Assembly: GCA_025174535.1 (NCBI GenBank)
Contig: JALBUN010000045.1
Coordinates: 1,178,001-1,242,000 of the forward strand
Origin: Cantharellus purpuraceus
Taxonomy: Eukaryota; Basidiomycota; Agaricomycetes; Cantharellales; Hydnaceae
DNA: 64,000 nt
Direction: 5' to 3'
The notes below the pieces were generated by a model. That model saw only the letters and a list, made by a program, of their open reading frames with translations. It was not told the DNA's origin and did no database searches. Shown piece after piece: positions 56,278-64,000 of this stretch (the first letter of the stretch is position 1; each line of letters starts with the position of its first letter). The position numbers were made by a program, and so were the translations under genes.

Positions 56278-57825
56278 CTAGTCCATGACCTCTCCCTCCC
56301 GCACCCGCGGAAGAGCGTACGCATCAACCCCAGCCACACCACGGGGTAGCCCATTGTGTCCCCGATTACATCCGTCTCGCTCATCCCGTTCTCTGGCAAG
56401 AAGCCCTTCGCGATCCACCTGTGACTGTACACATCCCCCCCTTTTCTCCGGTGGAAATGGCCGAAGGCTGTCCCGCGCTTTCCTGTCCGCTTCCGCTTGG
56501 TGCTTTTGCTGTAGAAGATATGCTGTATTGCCGTCTCGGGTCTTGTGGCCTTTCGATTCCGCTGCGTGTCGTTGCGATGACTCGTCAGAATGTTGATCTG
56601 CAGTGACGGTATGATGCCGGTCACCATTCTCTTGCTGCGAATCTCGCTCCGGGGATGTGAATACGTTCTGAATAGGGTATGCGTGTGTTCTGTGAGGAGA
56701 CGCTTGTCCTGTTGGAGAGCGAGATCTCGAGTGAAGATGACGTCGCCGGTCTTTCTCCATATCTTGGGGTGGCCGTCGCTTGCTAAGCTTGCTGCCTTTC
56801 TCCGTGTCGCGATCAATCTCCCGTCTGTTTCTATTTGCAGGTCGACGCTCTTGCGAAGCTTCGTATTGATGAAACCTAATCTCTGAAGGATACTCCAGAG
56901 GTGCAAGAACAGGCCTCTCCCCTTGGTCCTGAGTGTTGGAGTATTCGTGGACAAAAGGGAATATTCGTGAACCACCGTTGCGTACTTCCTGGTGCGTGTT
57001 CGGCGGAGAAGCTTGGGTTTCTTCGTCCTTGAAGTCTAGCTTTAATCTTCGCTGTCTAGGCTTGGTAGCGGAACATGACGATCCACCTATCGGGATACCT
57101 GGTTGTTGATGGCCGATGGCGGAATCCTCATGCTGACGTTGAGGTGGGTCAGCACCTGGGATCGATGCTTGCGGGTACTGAGATCGGGCCTGGTGTTGAA
57201 GGTCTAAACGGGTACGAGATTGATCGGCATGAAGCCTCGCCTGAATGTCGGGCGAAAATGGAGGCTGCTGATAGCGTTCCTGACCCTGGACCGGATCAGG
57301 GGACGGGTACGAATCAGCGCCTGGACGCTGGACGGCAACCTCAGGAGATATATCCGAATCGGCTGGGGAGATGGTTCCGAGACGTTCGTATAATATTCTG
57401 CAAGCACAGAGGTAAGCATCAATATGAAACATGGCATTGCCGTGTGAAGAATAGGAGAAGGGGACTGACGCGCGCTCGAGTCTAAGCCTTTGAATGTTTT
57501 TCCGGGCCATTAGACATTTCAAGTGCAGTCGGTCATTATCCTGAAAAAAGCCCATGCAGCCGCAGCTGGTAATTTGGGGAGGGAAAAGGCCTACGAGTTC
57601 GATCTCTTTGACTTTGCGCTTCATGTCCTTGTATTTTGCAACGTAATAGGTATCGTCACAGAGCTTTGCGGCGGAGGATGGATATGGATTTGCCTGACGA
57701 TGTGCTGGGGGTGGTGCGGGAGCGAGCATGAAGGAAAGGGAGGTGGGCGGCGCAGCGTCGGTGTGTGGAGAATGATGGTAAAACGGCGGGGGCGAAAGAC
57801 GGCCAAACTGGTCGTGGAGGGACAT
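56278..57825 (-). CDS. INO80F-domain protein (putative chromatin-remodelling subunit)
   Basis: Exons in transcript order: 57595-57825, 57470-57540 and 56278-57397; 473 aa. After a Pro-rich N-terminus, residues about 60-110 form the conserved helix KYKDMKRKVKEIEL-DNDRLHLKCLMARKNIQRLRLERA-ILYERL, which is built from all three exons. This matches the INO80 complex subunit F domain found in fungal and animal proteins. The rest is Gln/Arg/Ser-rich and disordered, with many RD/RE and basic runs (KLSKRRPPQDMEKDRRR) suggesting nuclear location. Membership of an INO80-type complex is inferred from the domain only. A second in-frame ATG at 57858 is an alternative start. The second intron uses donor GTCAGT. 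Confidence 0.78.
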   Translation of the reverse strand: MSLHDQFGRLSPPPFYHHSPHTDAAPPTSLSFMLAPAPPPAHRQANPYPSSAAKLCDDTYYVAKYKDMKRKVKEIELVGLFPPQITSCGCMGFFQDNDRLHLKCLMARKNIQRLRLERASVPFSYSSHGNAMFHIDAYLCACRILYERLGTISPADSDISPEVAVQRPGADSYPSPDPVQGQERYQQPPFSPDIQARLHADQSRTRLDLQHQARSQYPQASIPGADPPQRQHEDSAIGHQQPGIPIGGSSCSATKPRQRRLKLDFKDEETQASPPNTHQEVRNGGSRIFPFVHEYSNTQDQGERPVLAPLEYPSEIRFHQYEASQERRPANRNRREIDRDTEKGSKLSKRRPPQDMEKDRRRHLHSRSRSPTGQASPHRTHAYPIQNVFTSPERDSQQENGDRHHTVTADQHSDESSQRHAAESKGHKTRDGNTAYLLQQKHQAEADRKARDSLRPFPPEKRGGCVQSQVDREGLLARERDERDGCNRGHNGLPRGVAGVDAYALPRVREGEVMD

Positions 57826-58150
57826 GGTGGGGAGAGAGAGAAGAGAAAATGGTGGCAAGGAAAGGATCTACCCATGTGGATCAATTCCGTAAAACCGGCT
57901 GAATGTGTCTAGAATATATATCTCCTAATTCGGCACCCGCTAGGTCGATCACCCATTCCCTTATTTGGACATCGCTCACCTCTTCCTCTTACCACCACCA
58001 TCTCCTTCACCAGTAGGCTTCTCTGATGTTCTCGTGGCCTTCTCTTCCTCGTCTCACCCGTTTGCTTTCCAGTGTCGCTCCCCTACAGGCAGTGCGTCCA
58101 TCGTCACTCTCCTCCCCAGTCTCCTTAGCAAACACCATGTCACAAGGGAC
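57826..58150. promoter_or_regulatory. Divergent promoter, INO80F-domain gene / NDUFA13
   Basis: 325 bp separate the two start codons, which point away from each other. The part nearest NDUFA13 is a long pyrimidine-rich stretch (about 57975-58015). I can place no specific site. Confidence 0.45.
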
Positions 58151-58603
58151 ATGCCTCCTCCGGGTGGCTTCCAACCCCTCAAATACAAGCGCAATCTCCC
58201 CGTCAGAGGTCCCAGTGCCCTTACTATTCTGGGTGCAGTTCTTGCCATATCCGGCTATGGTTTCTACAGGGTAGCACAGGGAAACCTCGAGAAGAGGCAA
58301 GCGTGGACATTTCCATGACGTGGCGCCTTTAAAATGAGTTTCCATTTAGGGAACTTGCACGTGAAAAGGTCTGGTCCAGAATACATCTCGTTCCCCTTCT
58401 CATGGCGGAAGGCGACCGCGACGCTTACAGACGTAAGCAGGCCGCCTTGGAGCGCGAGAAGGAGATCATGAAAGACGTCAAGGGCTGGGAGGTCTGTCCA
58501 TTCTCTCTCTGTTTTCGCCTCGGCTTCACATTCGACACGTCAGCCGGGCAAATCTGTGTACCACAACCCCAAACCCTCAGATCAGGCGATCGTAGTACTA
58601 TAG
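58151..58603 (+). CDS. NDUFA13: Complex I subunit NDUFA13 / GRIM-19
   Basis: Exons 58151-58296, 58350-58491 and 58544-58603; 115 aa. The conserved start MPPPGGFQPLKYKRNLPVRG is followed by one membrane helix (ALTILGAVLAISGYGFY). The matrix/intermembrane helical part then reads ELAREKVWSRIHLVPLLMAEGDRDAYRR and DVKGWEPGKSVYHN. Role: supernumerary subunit at the base of the complex I membrane arm. The first intron (58297-58349) begins GCAAGC right after AAG-AG, the consensus for GC-AG introns, and is needed to produce EKRELAREKV in frame. The protein is somewhat shorter than animal GRIM-19 (144 aa) but normal for fungi. Confidence 0.93.
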
Positions 58604-59983
58604 CATCGTATAGAATGGAAGAGACATAAATACCGTCAGCATTTCTTCTTGCTGCTGCATTAGCATGCCTGTCATAGTCTATTCGACCCTTTCAGGCTCT
58701 TGCCAAGCAGTCGCTGCAATCTTTGACTGTTTGCCCCCTGGTAACTCGGGTCAATTACCTTATATGTGCTGTACCCAGTTTTTACCATGTCGGATGACCC
58801 TATGAATCTGGAAGCGCGCGAGCCTGACGCTGCGTATCCCTCCACATACACTCGATTTAGCCTCGCAGCTTCTATTCTCCCAAAGATCCACCGATAAGAG
58901 CCCCGATCGAAGCTAGTGTCATGGCTCGGCAACAAGTCTTGTTCACATCAGAGTCCCGGAAAGGAAGGAGGGTTTGAATGACAGTTGCTTCTCCCTACAC
59001 ACCCGCATCGAGTCTATCTTCATCCCCTGGTGGTTCGATACCTCCGACAGCGTTGCCACAAGCTCATATGGCCACGTACAGCAGAATCCTCCTGCTGGCT
59101 CGCAAGAGTTAAGAGACAAAACATATTTGAGTTAAGTCTCCATATCAAGCTACGCTTGAGGGTGCGCCCGCATGATGGCTGAATATAGCTGGATATGCAT
59201 GGCAGTGGCAGAGTACTTTGCCGCTTCAATGGCGTTCACGTGGGCTTAGCGCTACTGTGGTTGCCATATGCATCATCGCTCATCATCTCTGGGCTCTGTG
59301 ACGCCTCGTATTTGTATGTAATCCTGGGATAGCTCATCAATAGGAGTGTGACCATGTGCGCTCAATTCTTAAAGCTTAATGCATAATGCCTTGTGTAGAG
59401 GGAGGAACAGTTTTCATACTCCGCTGCACTGTATGAAGGTTAGAGAACCTGGAATAATTATCGCTGATGCTGTAACGAGAGCCATTGGGATCTGCGTAAG
59501 AGAGTCAGCGAACCTGACTTGTCGTTCCTATTAAAGGATGGACCTGACGACTCGTCGCGGCTAGCTCTAATTGGGTTGATCCCGCGGCGGTCACGCTAAC
59601 CATATATCTCTCGCAGCTAATTTGGGTCTCTCCAGTGAACACAAAACGCAACTGACCTGGGATCAATAGATCCATGCCATTGTAAAATAGCTCTTGATCA
59701 GGCACCGTGACGCAGATCCCTTTCGCATTCCGATATTTCTGAGCGCAGATATAGGAGGGTCACATGGGAAAGCGTTATTCTATCTTCAACGTAGTATCTA
59801 CGCTTAATTCGACAGGCAAACGGGGTTGGGTTACCTCTGGGGGACGTCTACATGGACGGTCAAGTCGAAATACCGTCCCGATTTCTTCCAATATCAAAGT
59901 GGGCACCCAGGTCGTACCACGCTCGCTGGTACTTTCTTTCTACTCCATTCTCCGAGGCGCTCCTGTGTTTGTTGGTCCGGTCT
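58604..59983. other. 1.4-kb intergenic region
   Basis: I see no supportable gene. An 88-codon minus-strand open frame (58672-58935) lacks recognisable domains. It presumably includes the promoter of the HMG-box gene. Confidence 0.45.
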
Positions 59984-61127
59984 ATGATGCTCCATTGTTG
60001 GAGCGGCGGGAGCGCAAGCAAATTAACCCCTCTACGTCTTCGCGTCACACTCCTCGCTGCTGGCAGTTTGAACAACTGTCATCTCCACGATGCACAGTGA
60101 CGACACCGACAGACCCCTTTCAATACCCGGGATTCTCGAAACGAGAATACAGTGGTGCTGTCAGCTCATCATCAAAACCTCCCAGCCCACGGTCCAGAAG
60201 GCAGCCCTCAGCTACATCTGGCGATCCCGTGGACAAGAAGGACGACAAGGGTGAGTGACTTCAAGTGCACTTATGAATACGGTATGCTTTCTATGCTGTT
60301 CTCATATGAGCGATCCAGTAACACCGCCTCGACGTTCTGTCCTTCACCCACCAAAACAAGCGCCTTCCGTCTGGCAGATATTTTTCACAGACTGGCTTCA
60401 AAAGCAAAAGTCCTCCGCGGTCGAGGGCAAGAAACTTAATGTAGCGCAGGAGGCCAAGGAGGCTGGTCATGTATACAATGAGCTTTCGGAAGAAGCTAGA
60501 GATGTACGTCCGATGACCCTTCCGCCCTGATGATTGCATATACTAACTTACCAGTTTTAGGCACTGCAACAGCGAGCGCATGCTCTTAAAGAAAAGTATG
60601 ACCGTGAATTTGCCGCGTGGAAGCGTACGCTCACGCCCGCGGACATTGAGCGCGAGAACGCCTTCCGCACGGCGCAGCGCAAGTCTGGAAAGTCGCGGCG
60701 GAAGAATATTAATGATCCGAACGCACCCAAGCGGCCATTGACGGCATATTTCTTGTTCTTGCAGGCGATCAGAGCAGATCCTCAGAGGGTGAAGGATGTG
60801 TTTGGTGATGCCACCGAGTCGACACGGCAGAGTGTGCTTGCGGCTGCCAAGTGGAGGAGCATGAGCGACGCAGAGAAACAGGTATTTCTTGTTGTTTTTG
60901 CCGGAATTTCGCTGTTACTTTTGCTGATTTCGCTGCAGCCCTATCTCGCCCAAGCAGAGGGTGCAAAGCGTGAATATGAGGCCAACCGCAAGGAATACGA
61001 TGAGCGGCTCCGATCTCAGTACGAGTATGCAGTGACCTCTGTTGTGGTATACCCCGGTTCTTCACCGGAATTCCCCACGACAGCGCAAGAATGTGGTGGT
61101 ATGTCGGATGCAACCGTCCACAAGTAG
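59984..61127 (+). CDS. Mitochondrial HMG-box protein with two HMG boxes (Abf2/TFAM-like)
   Basis: Exons 59984-60065, 60113-60250, 60319-60503, 60561-60881 and 60939-61127; 304 aa. The N-terminus (MMLHCWSGGSASKLTPLRLR) is basic and lacks acidic residues, and GFSKREYSGA follows. This looks like a mitochondrial presequence with a processing site near REYS. HMG box A (about residues 85-150) has APSVWQIFFTDWLQKQK and ARDALQQRAHALKEKYDREF. Box B is classical: NDPNAPKRPLTAYFLFLQAI, KWRSMSDAEKQPYLAQAEGAK and REYEANRKEYDERL. Two boxes plus a targeting signal is the layout of Abf2 and TFAM, which package mitochondrial DNA. The start and first intron rest on the presequence argument and are the least certain parts. 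Confidence 0.83.
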
Positions 61128-61220
61128 GGTGTTAAATTCATCGATTCCTTGGTATATTATACGGTATATGTTAGTTGTATAGTGTTAGATGCTCTCTATT
61201 CCCATTCTAGCTTGTGGGGT

Positions 61221-61926
61221 TTATTGATCCGATTGCAGACAGATTTTCATTTTTTGATGCGGTGCGCCATCTTCGTCAAATCCATCGCCCTGTGTATACC
61301 CATCAGATGTCACGTCTTCAAGCAGTGCAGCCTGACTTACCTCTGGGAAGTAGCCGAATCTGGGATGAAGCATGAATCAGACTGTAATGTCCAATAACAG
61401 AGGAGGCTACCTCTCGTAAAAAGATTTGGCGGGAATCTGCGAATGCGCAATCACTTCGACTGAACCAGCCTGACCAGACTTGACATGGTCATGGACAACG
61501 AATTGATGCGCTCTCCGGATGAGCGCAGCTCCCAGGCGATGCTTCCGGTACTCCTTGAGTACGGCGAGTCTGGTTAACTTATAGTACGTTGCACCGAGTG
61601 GCTTGTGCATCCGGATTGTACCAATGGGGGTTTGCGATGGAGCAAGCTTCAGAAGAAAATGTGTAGCATATGCATCAAATCTAGACGAAGTGGATATATA
61701 AGATATTCGCCCCAGTGTCATGCTAGGCAAAGACTTGCTCGTCTTCCTCAACCTCAAGTGCAAACTTTTGTTCGTGAACAAAGACCTCGATCCTACGAAT
61801 TTTGTCAGAGTGCTTCCCCCATGACACGCTCGTCACGCACCTGACTTGAAGACATTGCTCGTACAGCTTCTGTCTGTCCGGCGAGTCAATAGCAACTTCG
61901 ACAATTTCGTACTCGGGCGCGCTCAT
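61221..61926 (-). CDS. GNAT-family N-acetyltransferase
   Basis: Exons in transcript order: 61841-61926, 61739-61792, 61411-61680, 61341-61359 and 61221-61289; 165 aa. The fold is complete: VRIEVFVHEQKFALEVEEDEFD, THFLL, then PIGTIRMHK, LTRLAVLKEYRKHRLGAALIRR (acetyl-CoA loop R-K-H-R-L-G), VIAHSQIPAKSFYERFGY and the end GDGFDEDGAPHQKMKI. Small-molecule or protein acetyltransferases of this compact type are common in fungi; the substrate is unknown. Intron 61681-61738 begins GCAAGT, a consensus GC-AG donor, which alone yields the family motif DEFDAYATH. It is unrelated in register to the broken GNAT at 2260. Confidence 0.9.
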
Positions 61927-62086
61927 TTGCCAGTGGCCAATAGAGCTCTAGAGGGCGGGATCGGCGGCCGGCGCCTAACTATTTTCTAGGTTCGCGACAC
62001 TTCTACAAGTGAGTAGACCCTTGTCGTTTCTTGTATACCGACTGAGTCTTGTGTAGAATCTGGGAGACTAAAACGTAGCCTTGTGC

Positions 62087-64000
62087 ATGCCGGATGCGTT
62101 CTCCGCTGTCATATACGGTGCATTGTTGTCTTCTCGCTCTTTTACCGGAAGCTGCACATCTTCGCGATCAGTGGTCAAGGTCATTGTAGGCTGTATGCGT
62201 GGCAAGCATGGGGTGCACACATCCAGAGACCCTCCCTATTCTCAACACACGCGTAGCACTCGATGTCGCCGTCTCACAAAATCAGAGCCAGAAGATCTCC
62301 CTATTGAGGTCTGTCCATCGCGCCGCGGTGCCTTGAAGGCAGCTGAAGGTGGTGAGTGCCTCTTCAACACGCCTATTCAGCCTCTTAATTAGTTTTGAGT
62401 AACAGCGAGACAGCCTTGTCTGTCATTATCACTTAATCGACCAAATATTTACCCCTCATCACTATGGTTGAGCAATTCACGCAGTCTACCGATACGACAC
62501 TCTGTAGCCTTTATGCACTCACAATCGGGAAATTTACAAGTTCAGCCTCGTCATACAAAACCCGTGCAGCAGACAAGTATCCTATCAGACAAACAAACCG
62601 AGGCGCTGGAACGCTTTCATTCCTGTATGCCTGGAAAGCTGTCGGAATTCGGGGACATGGAATCGGCTTGGGAAGCCTTTGACGCACTCGGAACGTCAAA
62701 CACGCTCCCAAGCTTGTCTCTCGACGACTTGATAGCTTTCGCATTGTGGGTATATGATAGCACCCGGTCGCCTTCCCTCAATCCAGACGTGTTACCGAGG
62801 GAATCTTCAGCACGAATGGAACACTTACGTGATGCCTTTCTTCTTAGAGTGGAGGGCGCCGTTGCACCTGAGCTATGGTCAATCCAAATGTGGGCAAATT
62901 GTCTAGCAGTGCACGCGCACGTTATCTCCGGAAGGCTTGACGAGGCTTCGCAGTTGTTGTCAGAAACGTTCCCAAGGTTCAGAAATATGGTGATGCGACA
63001 GGACGTCCGGTCTTTGGAGCAGGTGTTTCTCGCTGTAAGCCAGCAGCGCTCTGCTGAAGATGGCCTGGCCGTCGTGACTAAAGTTTGGCCCTGCTTTCGT
63101 GGCCTTCTTCGATTTCACCGGTTTTCATCCAAAGATGACATCAACAATGCGATCGAGGAGCTTCGGATATCCTTGACGAACACGTTTGGAACCATTGACG
63201 AAGCAAGTGAACTTCTTGAGAACTTGCGCGATCCATCACTCCAGGAGTTCGGCATACCTATCTTTGCTACTCTATACGGTTTGCAGGAGTCGCCGATGAC
63301 TATATACAAGAAATATTGCGACTTTGTTGCTCGGGGTATATCGATACCTTGGGATGGCCACATACGCTTCTTCACGGCTCTATTGTCGAAGGGAGCATAC
63401 GTCCAAGCCTACGCCATGCGCAAGCACATCTATTCAACCCTTCCTGACATGCGGAGTAGGCAAGAGCTCCGACAGCTCGCGCTGATCTACCCCGATCTGG
63501 CAGCCTTAAAAGTCCCTGGTTACGATCCACTGTCAATAAAGGCCGGGAATGTGGCGCGGGCTCGTCTTCTCGACTGTGTCAATGACTTGCATTCCCCGCA
63601 CACAGATCTGCTCTCAGTATGGGAAGACATTGAGTTATCCGATTGCTGTACCCATGGGTTCAAGCAGCGAGATTACGAGGCTAGCGTATCCGACGATGAT
63701 CTCTTGGCTTTTGCAAAGCTGGTTGTGAAGGCCTCATACACAAAACTTGAAGAGGACATTGTCCCGAATGCTAGAGAATTCGCCCATGTCCTAGACCAAA
63801 TCTCGGCAGAAATGACACGCAGGATTGCTATGCGTCGTGGTCTAAGTGACAGGCATTCCCACTTTCCGGAGTTGCTGTGGCATTCCCTGATCTTGAAAGG
63901 CGAGCTGTCGACTGTGATCGACATGCTAGCAAAAGATGTAGAAGCACAATGGTATCCCCACTTCGTTAGGGCTTTGACCCATCTGTTTCTTTCAGGGCTG
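62087..64000 (+). CDS. Helical-repeat protein, possibly mitochondrial PPR-like (3' end cut by window)
   Basis: Exons 62087-62351 and 62406->64000; at least 619 aa, open to the window edge. The first ~90 residues are rich in Ser, Arg and Thr with few acidic residues (SRSFTGSCTSSRSVVKV, SRDPPYSQHTRSTRCRR), consistent with a mitochondrial presequence. The rest is a long all-helical array with pairs of amphipathic helices such as FRNMVMRQDVRSLEQVFLAV, EFGIPIFATLYGLQES and LLWHSLILKGELSTVIDMLA. The helix lengths and the LxKG/LxxGxLS turns recall pentatricopeptide repeats of fungal organellar RNA proteins. I cannot confirm repeat consensus by eye, so the PPR assignment is tentative. The upstream ATG at 62087 is the first in frame. 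Confidence 0.65.

Noticed and set aside
58672..58935. 87-codon minus-strand open frame downstream of NDUFA13
   Set aside because: No domain and no supporting exon chain; composition alone is not enough.

Overview
This is nuclear DNA of a filamentous basidiomycete, most probably an Agaricomycete. The genes are dense, lie on both strands and are broken by many short spliceosomal introns, mostly 47-60 nt. I reconstructed about 140 introns by following conserved protein sequence across frames. For almost every gene the exon lengths sum to a multiple of three, and eL18 comes out at 186 aa, the length of the yeast protein. There are no operons, CRISPR arrays, rRNA genes or tRNA genes that I can support. 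Both window edges cut genes: MLH3 on the left and a helical-repeat protein on the right.

Layout. 1-8.3 kb: MLH3 3' part (+), RTC3-like SBDS protein (+), a broken GNAT acetyltransferase (+), RCF2 (-), and a membrane-anchored FG nucleoporin (+). 8.6-12.7 kb: a tail-anchored coiled-coil protein carrying a dynein-adaptor-like CC1 box (-) and cytochrome b5 (+). 14.3-17.0 kb: an 18-exon MFS sugar transporter (+). 17.3-24.8 kb: SIN component Cdc14 (-), an FAH-family hydrolase (+), succinate-semialdehyde dehydrogenase (-), and IMPACT/Yih1 (-). 24.9-26.5 kb: eIF3m (+). 26.5-30.1 kb: a repeat-rich stretch with a dead Tc1/mariner-like element. 30.1-42.4 kb: PAPS reductase MET16 (-), SPT3 (+), a cyclophilin-E-like RRM protein (-), DDI1 (-), ATG29 (-), an uncharacterised coding fragment, TLS1/C9orf78 (-), a 495-aa protein of unknown function (-), and ribosomal protein eL18 (-). 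42.5-48.6 kb: a Tra2-like SR protein (+), GNL3-type nucleolar GTPase (+), and an MDR oxidoreductase (-). 48.6-51.8 kb holds no supportable gene. 51.8-64 kb: a UPF0652/B-box protein (+), complex I subunit NDUFS8 (-), prefoldin 2 (+), an INO80F-domain protein (-), complex I subunit NDUFA13 (+), a mitochondrial two-HMG-box protein (+), a GNAT acetyltransferase (-), and the truncated helical-repeat protein (+).

Themes. Several genes serve mitochondria (RCF2, NDUFS8, NDUFA13, the HMG-box protein and perhaps the last gene), and others serve translation or ribosome biogenesis (IMPACT, eIF3m, eL18, GNL3). They are scattered, not clustered. Divergent pairs with very short shared promoters are common: IMPACT/eIF3m are 93 bp apart and NDUFS8/PFD2 82 bp apart. 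The most unusual features are an apparently high rate of GC-AG introns (seven with consensus GCAAGT/C donors and four weaker), microexons of 4, 7 and 7 nt, first exons consisting only of ATG, a POM121-like nucleoporin layout, and a possible membrane-bound fungal dynein adaptor.
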